A DNA stretch of 64,000 bases from Larix kaempferi (lineage: Eukaryota; Streptophyta; Pinopsida; Pinales; Pinaceae), in the NCBI GenBank assembly GCA_027924585.1, contig BSBM01001662.1, forward strand, positions 124,001 through 188,000, in the 5' to 3' direction. The notes under the pieces were generated by a model. That model saw only the letters and a program-made list of their open reading frames with translations. It was not told the DNA's origin and ran no database searches. Shown here piece by piece: positions 20,661 through 31,794 of this stretch. The position numbers and the translations under genes are program-made. Positions within the stretch are counted from its first letter, which is position 1. Each line of letters opens with the position of its first letter.

Positions 20661-21960
20661 AATACCAGTCGCTAATCCGCACTCTAGCTCAAAAGATAGC
20701 CTTTCATTGCGGTGGGTCTTTCTCGTTGTGTCGGTCATCCTGAACCAACGTCCTCCTAGTCATCATGGCCCAAATTTTCCTTTTTCCATCCTCACTGTTG
20801 TCAAATGCCGACTTTGCCCTCTCGTTGAATTTCTCATCTCTTCGACATCTCGGTTTCAACTCCTCTGCAACATGTATGTTCTCTGGGAACTCATATGCCT
20901 TGTATCCGACTCCTCAACACTTGCAACAGACTATGGCTGGTGTATCAGCTCCTTTTCTATCATATGGACCACTTCGACCATGCGCAACTCGACCACAGTT
21001 CTCTCGACCATCGTGTCATTTTTCTTGTGCCTTCTCCTTAGTCGATGTCCCTTCCGCATGGCAGTTTTCTTCAACAGATTCTCTCCTAGTTCGGATACTT
21101 TTTCCTTTCGCGGAAACAGTCTTCGCATCACGACCAATCATCTTACCTATGGTCCATGTGTATTTGCTCAACTATTTCTCTTTTTCCTTTACAGCTATTT
21201 GATACGCTTCACCGACCGCTCTGAACCTTGACAGGATCAACTTGTCCTGTATCACATACTTCAAGCTGTTCACATATCTAGTAACAGCTTCTTCTCCTTC
21301 GTCGGTTTGTCCTGACCAAATCAACAGTCTATAGAACTCTTCCGTGTACTCCTTCACAGTCATCTCTTTCTGTAGAAATTTTTTCAACTTCTGGAACAAG
21401 GAAATCACATAGTCCCCTGGCAAGAATTTCCCCTTCAGCTTGGCAACCATCCTGTCCCAAGACTTGATTTTCTCCTTTCCTTTCTTGACTCTGTCAGCCT
21501 GTACATTGTCAAAACACAATGAGGTGTGACCCTTCAACCTCAGACATGAAGTCTTCACCCTCTTGGGATCCTCGATCTGCTCTATGTCGAAGTATTTCTC
21601 CATCTCTCTAAACCAGTCGATCAATTCTTCTGGATCCAGACTTCTTGAGTAGGTACGCACATCTATCTTTGTCTAAAATCTCAACTCCATCAGAAGCTTG
21701 ATGAATTTATCTTCTGGTTCCTCGACTGCCTCTTCCCATGCTTCCACCTCTTTGACTTCCTTGTCTCTGTGGTCTACTACATTGAGAATGCATCCACGTC
21801 TCTAAATTTCCTCGATCGATGCGACTTCACTAGTGAAACTTCAAATCGTTCACATGAGCTCGTCAAACATTTCACAATCAACTGTGACTACTGCGCCATG
21901 CGCTCTTTGTCCAAATCCTTGGACATTAACACCTCTATGAGCCATTTTCAACCTTAGCTA
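20661..21960 (-). pseudogene. Gypsy gag with degraded zinc knuckle
   Basis: The open part 21172-21660 (162 aa) has the retrotransposon gag fold signature: 'DPEELIDWFREMEKYFD', 'VKTSCLRLKGHTS', 'WDRMVAKLKGKFLPGDY', 'YTEEFYRLLIWSGQTDEGEE'. Downstream, after stops, a knuckle-like CCKC-x4-Y-x4-F (~20905-20945) has lost its His and last Cys. An N-terminal portion upstream of 21660 (to ~21960) is frameshifted. In the family gag forms the virus-like particle; this copy cannot. Confidence 0.7.
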
Positions 21961-22139
21961 AAAATCCCACTCTTCCAATCATAACCGGACTTTCACAAGT
22001 CATGCATAACTCTACCCAACTGTAGCTGGAGCTGTTCAATGCACTTGCAGGCTCTTCCGACTCAACAGACTCAATTTCTCAACATTGGATTCACAACCAG
22101 CTCTGATATCGGCTATCCTTCTGCTCACGGGATACTTCC

Positions 22140-22151
22140 GCTCTAATACCA
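22140..22151 (-). other. Primer-binding site of the gypsy element
   Basis: The minus strand reads TGGTATTAGAGC, one mismatch from the initiator-Met tRNA complement TGGTATCAGAGC. It lies 9 bp inside the 5' LTR end. Confidence 0.7.
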
Positions 22152-22160
22152 ACTGGCGCA

Positions 22161-23155
22161 TGTTCGGTCAATCGGGCCTTCTTGCTTATCAATAACACAC
22201 AACACACACACATTCACATGGACTAGATGTAAACAGGATGCTAGAAGATGGCTTCTATTACTTCCACAAATCACTTACAATGTGAACTGCAAGGAAATGT
22301 AAACAACTAAACTATGTCGGCCTCAACATATTACAATATACAGAAGTAAAATGTGTGTTCTCTTTATGTGCGACCATCACCCTCTCACTGCCTCTGCTGA
22401 ATGCAAGCGCTCGCTAATCTATGGATCTAATATTTGATATGCTCGGTTGATGCATGATTGTTCTCTCCAATCTACTGATAAAATCCTGAGTGACTCTTCC
22501 TCTGTGCCTGTGCACTGGTCTTCTACCCTATTGCTGCTCTGCTGCTCAACCCGAGGTCCGCTCAGACCCCTGAGACACTCTTCCTCTACTGGCTGACTCC
22601 TCCAGATCTTACAGACCTACAGTTTTCAACGACCTCTGTCTTGCTGCACAACCTCTTCATGTGGTGACATCTGTGGTGATCCCAACCACCATCAATAACT
22701 GCTCATAACTTCCTTAGAAACCCTGAACTGCTACCAAGTACTCACCTTGACTTCTGAACTCCTCTGGCACTACTACAGTAGTCGGCCCTATGCCCTGACC
22801 ATACTGTCTCCCGTCAGCCTTCGACTTACCTGTCGGCTTTACTTCGCTCTTTAGGCTTTTCCAGTTCGCCCCTTTCGCCACGCTTTTCTCTTTCCCAAAA
22901 CCTGCCAGTGTCGCAGGTCAACCACCTGCCGACTTATGAAACCTTCTGCTGCAACCCTGTCATTTGTCGACCTTTGACATGTCGACTCTTGACCTTCACT
23001 CCTTCTGTCAATCTCATATCGACTGCTCCTGCTCGACTTATTGACTTCAAAAACCATTCTCCATTCTCACTAGTGGTTGTTGGCACCCCCCCTGGTCGAC
23101 TGCTCATTTCGAGCAACTTCAAGTGACTTGCCTAGGCCCTAATTCTCCTGCATCA
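22161..23155 (-). repeat. 5' LTR of the gypsy element
   Basis: It is 995 bp with TG...CA ends (plus strand TGTTCGGTCAATC ... CTGCATCA). It aligns along its length with 16423-17424. Confidence 0.8.
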
Positions 23156-23160
23156 CTGTC

Positions 23161-24062
23161 TGTGTGCTTTCTATGATCCCATTATGTTCTCACGCACTTT
23201 CGAATATTCTATAGTTATACCTTTCTATCTTCGTGCAACTGTTATAGATAAATTACATCATCCTGTGGACCATCAACAAATATATTCTTTTGTTTGTGCA
23301 CACTCTTCTCTTCGCTAGATCATGTTGTTCAGGTTCCACGAGCTCTTGATGCCCCAAAATAAGAATCTTGTTAAATATGTATCTTCTAGTCTTCATCTCA
23401 TAAGGTTACCAAATTCTCCAACTCGACTTCTTATTTATACTTGTTCTGCATGAATGGTGATGTCCACAAGTTGGTTGTGGCTTCCCTTCTTCCTTGCTTC
23501 ACACTTCATGCTTCTGCCACTTGTCATGTTTTGTGTTTCTAAGGTGTCATCTCTTGTGGGTATTGTTCATACTTAGTTCTTTCCTTAGTGGGACTTGCGC
23601 CCTTGTGGTGTGATCTTGTGCCCTTGATGTACCATCGCTTGTGGTACTTGTGCACTTGACTTCTTGAACTACTACTTTCTTCTTGGTACTTTTGCATGCT
23701 TCAACAACTTACATATTTCTTCTGATTGGTGTATCTTGCGCACTTCCGGGACTTGCATAATAGTTTTACCACTTCTTGTCTCCAATCCTCTTGCGCAAAC
23801 CCAAAACTTGTCCAACTATCTCCTTGACATTTCCTTGAAGTAACATGGCTAGGTGGACATGAGACTTGCACATCTTCTCATTGTATTCCTTATGTACTTC
23901 TTCAAACTCGATATGTTTGAAGTACTTATGAATATGCTTCTTTAGATTGGAACAACTGGATATACTTCTTCAAAGTGGATATCATATATTTCTTCAAACT
24001 GGCATAGGAATATCAAGTCCTCTTTGACATTAGTTGACATCAATGACAACTAAAGTTCAACA
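23161..24062 (-). repeat. 5' LTR of the old copia-type element, outer segment
   Basis: The end '...actaaagttcaaca' (24062) is the LTR start on the minus strand (TGTTGAACTTTAG). It matches the 3' LTR starts at 4925 and 10171 over ~165 bp, including 'gtttgaagaaatatatga' and 'actttgaagaagtatatc'. Joined with 14339-14780 and 15946-16422, the original LTR was about 1.8 kb. Confidence 0.6.
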
Positions 24063-24780
24063 AAAAACCCTGCCTGGAAGCCTACTGCTAGACTTGATTT
24101 GGAACTAGCTTAGAAAATTTCAGAGGGGGGCCTCTCTATGATTGATGTCTACCTAATGTATTTATAGCCTCAATTTTCATGTATTATGTCTCAGTATATC
24201 AATTAATTTTTCAGAACTATTTTATGTCTCTCAGAACTTATACTTTACGTATCTCATTGTGATTTTGCCTACATGCACCATTACATGCAATATAAATCAA
24301 CAAATTTGCATATTTGGTGTCTAAGTGTTCATATTTACATTGATGTGCATGGACATTTTTTGAGACTAAATTTTGAATATTTTTATGTATTTATTAATCT
24401 TTCTAAGTTGAAGTTTGGTTGAATCCAAGGTCTGATGCTTTGTTAGAAACACAAAAATAGTTTCCCTTTAAGAGTATTGAAAAAGTAGATAATAATATAA
24501 GATAAATTAATTTTATTAATGTCCAACAAATGACCACAAAAGTAGGTCAATGGGTATATTGTCATATTGGGTATATACTATATAGTATATATATTATTTC
24601 CATATCATAAGCTTCACACATCTAAACATGTTTTCCTTTTTAAATGATATAGTAAAATTTTCCATATTGAGCATGTATGATATTGCCATGCCAAGCATTG
24701 TCTTAATGTGAATTTTGAACACCTGTCGACATTTTTTCATTTGTGGGAAAGTTTGAGACATGGCACTAAGGGTGACAAAC
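24063..24780. other. AT-rich spacer, nothing recognised
   Basis: This segment lies between the copia-type LTR end and the L4-like exon. It has no convincing ORF; the small minus frame 24594-24782 has no recognisable domain. A TA-rich stretch lies at 24575-24600. Confidence 0.4.
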
Positions 24781-24896
24781 ATGCATAATGAGGATAAAGG
24801 TATGATAGTGCTAACTAGGGATGTGTTTGATGTACCAATTTGGAAGGATATTATTCACCGTGTTGTCCGTTGGCAAGTAGAAAAAAGACAATAGGT
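24781..24896 (+). pseudogene. Ribosomal protein L4 (organellar type) exon remnant
   Basis: The plus-strand frame reads ...MIVLTRDVFDVPIWKDIIHR continuing VVRWQVEKRQ and then TAG. From family knowledge, plant mitochondrial-type uL4 has a segment of the form DVFDVP-x-KDI-x-HR-VV-x-WQ-x-AKRQ followed by QGTHS; the match here is close over about 24 residues. The exon would end right there: the stop TAG at 24892-24894 sits in a C-A-A-T-A-G|G-T-A-T-T donor context, so it looks like a CAG codon changed to TAG with the donor intact. No later exon is visible; the following ~350 bp are a retroelement fragment on the other strand. Whether it came from a genomic duplication or gene breakage is unclear. 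Confidence 0.55.
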
Positions 24897-24944
24897 ATTA
24901 CATGCATTATGATTTATTCTTGTATAATGATTTTGCTGCCCATC

Positions 24945-25310
24945 TTGGATGTGGCATGGAGGAAGTGCTATACCACCATTTTCTCAGGGTTAGCCATTTA
25001 ATCTATTATGATTGTTGTTGGTATCTTAGCAATGAAAGTAACCTTCAAGGCACTCATTCAAAACCCCTACTTGGCCATTTGCTTGTAGATTATAGGTAGA
25101 GCTCAAAACTAATTAGGAATTATGGATATTAATTACTCTTTCTAGGAATAATTGGTGAATTTATGATACTTTTAAAATACAACCGCCTTAGGAAATTCAT
25201 GAAGGAAAACATTTGCAATTTGGCTAGATTTGCAATTGTATTGAACTATATTTGGTAAGTCTATCAATAATAACCAGTATGACATCTTTTCCTTCGGATT
25301 TGGGAAATCT
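24945..25310 (-). pseudogene. Ty3/gypsy integrase fragment
   Basis: On the minus strand 'FPKSEGKDVILVIIDRLTK' (25255-25310) matches the start of the gypsy integrase core (typically KxxIxVxVDRLTKxxHF). 'LSSTYNLQANGQVGVLNECL' further on (around 25050-25100) corresponds to the region usually reading AYHPQTDGQTEVVNxCLE, followed by traces of the 'E-W-W-Y-N' region. Stops are frequent. It overlaps the space where a second L4 exon would be and explains the QGTHS-like plus-strand string there. Confidence 0.6.
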
Positions 25311-25412
25311 TGTAACATGACTTCTCATTATGAAAGTGTCTCTTCATTACATACTAGTTTATTTAATTATTGGTTTATTATTAATATTTATATATTAAAT
25401 ATATTTTGTTTA

Positions 25413-28324
25413 TGTAATATACCAAAAAATCCTTTATGCATTATTCGAGGAAATGGAGTGTAATTTTCTTTTCTTTTCTTTAGCTTGGTACAAACAACCA
25501 ATATGTTAGCCATCATGATTATTGAATCAATGTACTTATTGATAAGTACATTCCTAACAAAAGTTTATCCTTATGTACAATGAATATGTAAAAGAATTCA
25601 ACTAACAACATAAAGCCATTGTCTAATATCTTGTTAAAATCCGTTTCCCATAACTTAACACCAATAATGTGTTCCTACATAAGACATTCCATTACTTTAG
25701 AATAACTACCTTTACTCAATTATCACAAGTTTCCTTAAAACTCTTCTCGTAGTTTCACAACATACTAATAACTTTATGAATGTATCAATATCTCTTAACA
25801 TAATCCATTAGAACATGTGAAGTTGAAAACATAATCTTACCTAAAGATTCCTACCTCCTAAGTACTATTTAATATAGAACATGGTAGAGTTCAAAATTGG
25901 CATGATGTTTATGTTAAACTAGTTCCCCTAAAGTATTAAAGCTTTTAGACTAAATATAAGCCTTTGAATCATTCTAATGAGTATTTTATTGTCATCAAGT
26001 TCAATTATAATAATCATTTACAACCATGGAATACTATGTATACATTTGGTATACCACTAACCACTTTTAATGTTTTAAACACCTTTATTTATCTCTATAT
26101 CATTTAGTAAAAAATAGTAACTAAAAATGTAGTTATTACCCCTTAAGATCAATAATTTGCAAAACTCATTGAAGCATCATAATAATACAAATGTGGATTG
26201 AGATTGTAACTTTACATAAAATAACAACTTTATACATCTTCGATGGAATATCATTATGATAACACTAAGATCGAAAGGAACACTTACAAATAATGACATA
26301 TATTCATCAATAAAAGATCATTAAAAACCTACATTTACACATCCAATCATTTAAGTCAACAACAAAAGAATGCATCCTGATAAACCTTGTTATTAATAAT
26401 AACATGATAATAGAAAAGGTACTTATTTAGTCCTTCGTAAACTTATGTGACTGAAGGTTTGACTGCAACGTTCCACCCAACCTACTGGCTCTCTGTCCGG
26501 CTTATATTCCTACCACCAAGAGGCCACCCCCGAGCTGGAAATGAATCCACTAGGATAGAGGTTTCACTAGATAAAAGGGTTAGATATGGAAAACATACAT
26601 CAAACGTATATAACTCAATTTTATGGTTTCATTCATATAACTTATTTCCAAGTGTTGATTATGCACTTCCTGAGACTTTCATACATATAATTTGTACGAC
26701 CTCCTAAGTTTCGGCTATGTCTTTTCTTCCCCATTTACCCACTTAATGTAATCTCATTTTTATTAGGTTATACACCCTTACACTTAATTCTAGATTTGGA
26801 TCAAGGGCTACGCCCTACCTCCATCATTTACACTCAAAAAGAGTCTTTAAGATTTCAACTAAGGTTGGCATCCTTTATATAAAAATTCTAAACATTCATT
26901 TTAACCTAAAAAAAGACTGGAGAATATCAACATCCTTGCCTAGTAATGACTTCTTGAAACCATATCTATATAATCTAACCTCTCAAAAATATAAACTAAC
27001 AATATCATAATAATTTAGGGCGAGGGTCGAAAGTAAACTTGTATATAGAGATTATACTTCCTAGAATAGGAACCCTGTTCAACATTTATATGCAAATATA
27101 TTGACATCTAAAGTAGCGATAACAGACATGATCCTTGTCTTGGTCGAGAGATATATAAATGTGGATATTTTAAGCTAAACCACAACGATAGCACAACATA
27201 CTAAATCTTTTTCCAAGATATTATCATACAATATAATATATTCACATACATGATGTGGATTTTTTTTTATCAAATCACCCATGTAGAGGTGTTGGGAGTA
27301 TTATCGAACTAAGATAGAGGTCGATTAAAATGATGGCTCTGGCAATGCAGAGTTTGATTTATGTAGAGGTCTCTAAAATACTAAATTGGTCAATCAAAAG
27401 ATTGAGTTATGAGAAATCTACAAATATGTCAAAGCATGGATCGCATTTTAGACAGAGGTGTGGAATACATCTTAGACTGGGGTGTGAATCATATTCTAGA
27501 CATGGATGTGTTAGGAGTAATCTAGAAAAATTTGTCAATGCATGGATCACCTTCCATAGAGAGATGTGGATCATAATCGAGACAAATTTCATTATAATCA
27601 AGATTTTATCAAAGAGAAAAAATGCAGAGATAGTTTACTACGATTCTATTTAGCAAATAAAGCATCAAACAAAAATTAGCAGAGATTTTCACAGAGATCG
27701 CTTACCAAATATTACTGACAAGGTGTCTTACTAACTCTTATCTCCATTGTAGAGATTTTCTATCCTCCTATCGCAAGGATTGGTATTAATTCATTTTCAG
27801 AGGTGTTATCCTCATATCGTAGAGAAATGGTGTTAACATTTCCACTCATGCACCACATAAATTATCACTACTACTAGCGTCATTTTCACCTCATGCACCA
27901 CATAAATTATCACAGAGGCCTCCCTCTCTCCTTATCCAATGCATACTCAAAATAAATTTTTAAATCTCAATTCCCAACCCAAAAGGGATCCTTTCTCTCT
28001 CTACCCCGACCACCTATGTATACGCGATTTTATCACATTAGAGAGTCCGTCCAAATATCCCCACCAGAATCCAAGATAGATATTTGGACACATGGCTAAA
28101 ACACCCTCTAGCAGTCACTTGTCCAATAATATTTTGGACAGCTGGCTTCCAAGGAGAGTCAAAGTAGTTATACTGGTAATGGTGAACCACACACTAACTA
28201 CTCAAAGTGGCCGACTCAAACATAGGGATTCTAACTCCCCTTTAAACAAAACGTCACCCTTTCTTTATGGAGTCATATGATGAGGCGCAGACGGTCATTT
28301 AAACTATATCACCTTAAATCCAAC

Positions 28325-28377
<53 letters not shown>

Positions 28378-28513
28378 TACATTTATAAAATGTACCTTTC
28401 CTTAATCTATTTACAATGTTATTTATATGTACAAATACAAAATAATAATATAATTAATAAACGATGACAATTTTTGGTCTTTATATTGTATTAATAATAT
28501 TTATAAAAATATG

Positions 28514-28577
<64 letters not shown>

Positions 28578-29202
28578 TTAACCTTCTTGAAGGAATTATC
28601 TTGCAATTTCTACATGAAACAAGATAATAGAAAATATTGATTGGTCTTACTTTAGGACAATATAGTTAGCTTATGCTGGTTATTAGATGGTAGGATTTAA
28701 TGAGGTAATCCCTTGGAATCCTTTATCGGGACTAGGATGTCAAGTATATTCATAGGAATTCCTTATTTTTACTTAATATCTCTTAGAAAAAGTTAACATA
28801 GTACTACCCATTAGGTCTTAGGAGTCATTTACTTCCTTTCGATGGGTAATGGTATCTTTGGTATCCTTCTCTAGGACTAACCGATAAATTAAGAACTTAA
28901 GTGGTTTTTAGTGAACATCAATGTTCACCTAAGTGCTTTAGGCACTACGATGACAATCGTCGTAAAACTCATGGCCTACCTGTCATCTAGACTTCTCTCC
29001 CTAGTTGGATTCATTGCCCCATTGTTAAGTTGCGTCATAACCTTCAGTCTCCTAGGGATATAATTCACAATTACAACTTAGGATCAAATAACAATGCTTG
29101 CAAGGTTTACTGGTGGGGACTTGGCCTTGATATCTTCACCAAAAACCGTATACCATTTACATTTTTAATTACAAAAAGTATGGGTAGAAAAGGGATGTTG
29201 CA
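25413..29202 (-). repeat. 3' LTR of the giant-LTR element (3.79 kb)
   Basis: It starts TGTAATATACC and ends GGGATGTTGCA. It aligns with the right LTR throughout but carries an extra 372 bp (28092-28463), including a (TA)n tract. The frame 27330-27653 (+), conserved as 40743-41066 in the other LTR, shows repeats of 'agacagaggtgtgga'-like units and no recognised domain, so I leave it unannotated as a gene. Confidence 0.85.
28329..28573. repeat. (TA)n microsatellites in the left giant LTR
   Basis: Two long TA runs, about 28329-28373 and 28517-28573, are separated by ~145 bp. Only the second has a counterpart in the right LTR. Confidence 0.85.
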
Positions 29203-29219
29203 TTCTTCCCCCCTTAAAG
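29203..29219 (-). other. Polypurine tract of the giant-LTR element
   Basis: The minus strand reads CTTTAAGGGGGGAAGAA immediately before the 3' LTR start TGCAACATCCC. It is a classical plus-strand primer. Confidence 0.75.
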
Positions 29220-29630
29220 ATAACACCGTCTTCGATGTTCATATTCTTCAAAACTTGTCTTCCATTCTTGAGTTCCTTTGCACGTCATTCTTTAGTTATC
29301 TTTTTTTTGCTTCATTATCTCCCTTTTGATACTCTTAATCATCTTCAATCTTTCACGATTCTCGCAAGTCATTTATTGCTTATACTTATTTCACAACCCG
29401 TGCTTTTACGCAACCAATCCAGGTCTTTCATAATTGTTCAGTAAAACATATCTTTATTTTCGTTTCAAATCAGAATGTAAACAATAAATCCTTTTATAAC
29501 ACATCATTGTTTCTATTAATGGAACGTCTTCCAATCCTTTGTTATTGAACTTTTTACTCTTATCATCATGAGGAGACATAATACATGATTATTTTTCAAT
29601 ATAATTCAAATGAATTCATAGGTACACACA
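29220..29630. other. Left internal remnant of the giant-LTR element
   Basis: About 410 bp lie between the polypurine tract and the copia insertion. It is T-rich with no coding domain; the small plus-strand frames 29030-29329 and 29235-29444 do not look like genes. Its right end AATTT (29631-29635) is duplicated at 36952-36956 by the copia insertion. Confidence 0.5.
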
Positions 29631-29635
29631 AATTT

Positions 29636-30242
29636 TGTTAAATTTTGAGGATTAATTCACAATACTCTAGGATCTTCACTGAGAGAATAACATATATAGT
29701 ATATCAATGCATAACAATCACAATAAGCATGACATGCATCACAAGAATCAAAAGCATGAGAGACAAGAGACACAGAGTTTCCGTGGGGAAAACCCTAAGG
29801 TGAAAAACCCCACAACTTCCTCAAAGATAGAGAAAGCAATGGCTCAACCAAAGTACAACCAAAATACACTTGAGATAGTCTCCTAGAAGCAGATGATCCT
29901 CCTCCTCACTAGTGCACCACTTTCTGAGTGAGAGAGATATGACTTTGTGAATGATCTAAATAGAGATCTCTTGATCTCTATTTATACTAACCTATTTTCC
30001 CAGTGACCTTACGGGGCCGACTTGTCTATCTAGGTACATCCACAATATAATATATATATTTCAGGGCAGACCCCACACATGGTGGTCTAATAACCCATCA
30101 GCAAGTGCACACACTTGCGACACTTGTCAATCCACATGACGACACTTCCTTATAGAGGAATAACACATCTCTAATAAGGGTACAATAAATATATATGAAA
30201 TACATAGATGAAATACATTCCGAAGTTACATATACATCAACA
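29636..30242 (-). repeat. 3' LTR of the nested copia (607 bp)
   Basis: It has TGTTAAATTTTGAG...ATACATCAACA ends and includes the leader signature 'gggaaaaccctaaggtgaaaa'. It pairs with 36345-36951. Confidence 0.9.
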
Positions 30243-30599
30243 CTCCCTCTTAACTAGGAAGGTATTTCTCGACACAGATATGCTAGACAAGTCTTCTTCT
30301 CGGGATCATCGCCATCGATGCATCGTCATCATCATCATCACTGTTGCTGCTATCTCAACCAATCTCTGACTCTACTCGTCATAGGAAGTTCTACAGAGCC
30401 AGTCCTTTTTCATAATGGATGTAGGCCCACCACCTATAGGTCTTCGTCATCATTGGCCATACTGTGGAAATCTTAGTACTTATTACGTGCGTCACAAAAC
30501 CTTAAAAGAGTCTCTTGACTAGAAAGAAACCTAAAGAGCATCTGAGGCCTTTTTCATCCTGTCCAGATCTCCAGGACTTATTACATGTGACCCCACCAC

Positions 30600-31090
30600 A
30601 AAACCTCGAAAGAGAATCCCAGGACTGATTACGAGCACAAGGCTCAACCTATCGGATCTCCCAGGGCACAAATTACATGTGGTCACCACAAAATCTCGAA
30701 AGAGCATCCCAGGACTGATTACGAGCACAAGGCTCAACTTATCGGATCTCCCAGGGCACAAATTACATGTGGTCATGGAAAAAACTTGAAAGAGCATCCC
30801 AGGACTGATTACGAGCACACGGCTCAACCTATTGGATCTCCCAGGGCACAAATTACATGCCATAGGACAAAACCTTGAAAGAGCATCTGCCAGATATCCC
30901 AGGGCACAAATTACATGCCATAGGAAAAACCTCGAAAGACTATCTGCAGATCTCCCAGGGCACAAATTATATGTCCTCCCAAGCAAAACCTTCGAAGAGC
31001 ATTTTCCAGATATCCCAGGGTACAAATTACATGCCATAGGCAAAGCCTTGAAAGACTATTTGCAAATCTCCCAGGGCACAAATTACATGC
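30600..31090. repeat. Tandem repeat array 1 in the nested copia 3' region
   Basis: Three 90 bp units ('catcccaggactgattacga...', at about 30615, 30705, 30795) grade into four units of roughly 57-60 bp that share 'cccagggcacaaattacatg'. The 170-residue minus ORF across it is repeat-driven (NLCPGRSD repeated) and not a protein gene. Confidence 0.75.
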
Positions 31091-31099
31091 TTATCTGCA

Positions 31100-31700
31100 C
31101 AACCTGTTCCACGGCCACAGAGCATCAACCTGATACTCACCATACATCATCCTGATGTACACATGATCATCCTGATCATCATCACTGCAACATTCTGCTG
31201 CATGTCATCCATGATCATCCTAATCATACAATGCATCTACCTGATGCATACCAAGTATCTACCTGATACATATCATCATACATGATACACCTGATCATAC
31301 AGTGTATCCACCTGATAGAAATACAAATACATGATACATATCATCATACATGATCCACCATATCATACAATGTATCCACCTGATACATATACAGATACAT
31401 GGTCCAAGCATCCAACATGATGCATATACAAAATACATACAAATGATCCTACTGATCATATCCAGCATCCAACATGATGCGTGCATACATATAAATGATC
31501 CAACTGATCATATTCAACATCCAACATGATGCATACATACATATAAATGATCCAACTGATCATATCCAACATCCAACATGATGCGTACATACATATACAT
31601 ATAAATGATCCAACTGATCATATCCAACATCCAACATGATGCATACATACATACATATAAAAATGATCCAACTGATCATACCAGAACATCATCCTGATGC
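31100..31700. repeat. Tandem repeat array 2 in the nested copia 3' region
   Basis: Loose 'catcatcctgatgcat/acacatgatc' repeats (31100-31400) pass into five ~56 bp units centred on 'catccaacatgatgc' and 'aatgatccaactgatcata' (31400-31690). The units are partly self-complementary (TGATCA and ATGAT/ATCAT). Confidence 0.7.
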
Positions 31701-31794
31701 TCATCATCCAGTGCTTACATCCACAGCCATGTGAAGGATCCTCCTTCCAACATGCTTGGAATGGATTTAGCAAATGTGTCCATCACTTCTTCCT

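Larger units (their letters stand above)
16423..23155 (-). mobile_element. Full-length, decayed Ty3/gypsy LTR retrotransposon
   Basis: The 6.73 kb element is flanked by CTGTC at 16418-16422 and 23156-23160. It has ~1 kb LTRs, a primer-binding site, and gag and pol in the usual gypsy order (protease, RT, RNase H, integrase), all on the minus strand. LTRs differ at roughly one base in ten in the stretch compared by eye, so insertion is old. Many stops and shifts are present. It sits within the LTR of an older copia-type element. Confidence 0.85.

Noticed and set aside
20440-21231. 263-codon plus frame
   Set aside because: It is antisense to the gypsy gag and protease region; serine- and leucine-rich complement of charged coding sequence.
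24990-25075. Second L4 exon, suggested by a plus-strand QGTHSK string
   Set aside because: It is the reverse complement of the gypsy integrase 'NECLEG' region on the minus strand, which explains the sequence better; no acceptor site is present.
30531-31043. 170-codon minus frame with repeated NLCPGRSD
   Set aside because: It lies in a tandem-repeat array whose 90 bp period is a multiple of three; it is past the pol stop and before the polypurine tract of a copia element.
30600-31700. Possible CRISPR array
   Set aside because: Units vary in length, have no unique spacers, and lie inside a plant copia element; this is ordinary tandem repetition.
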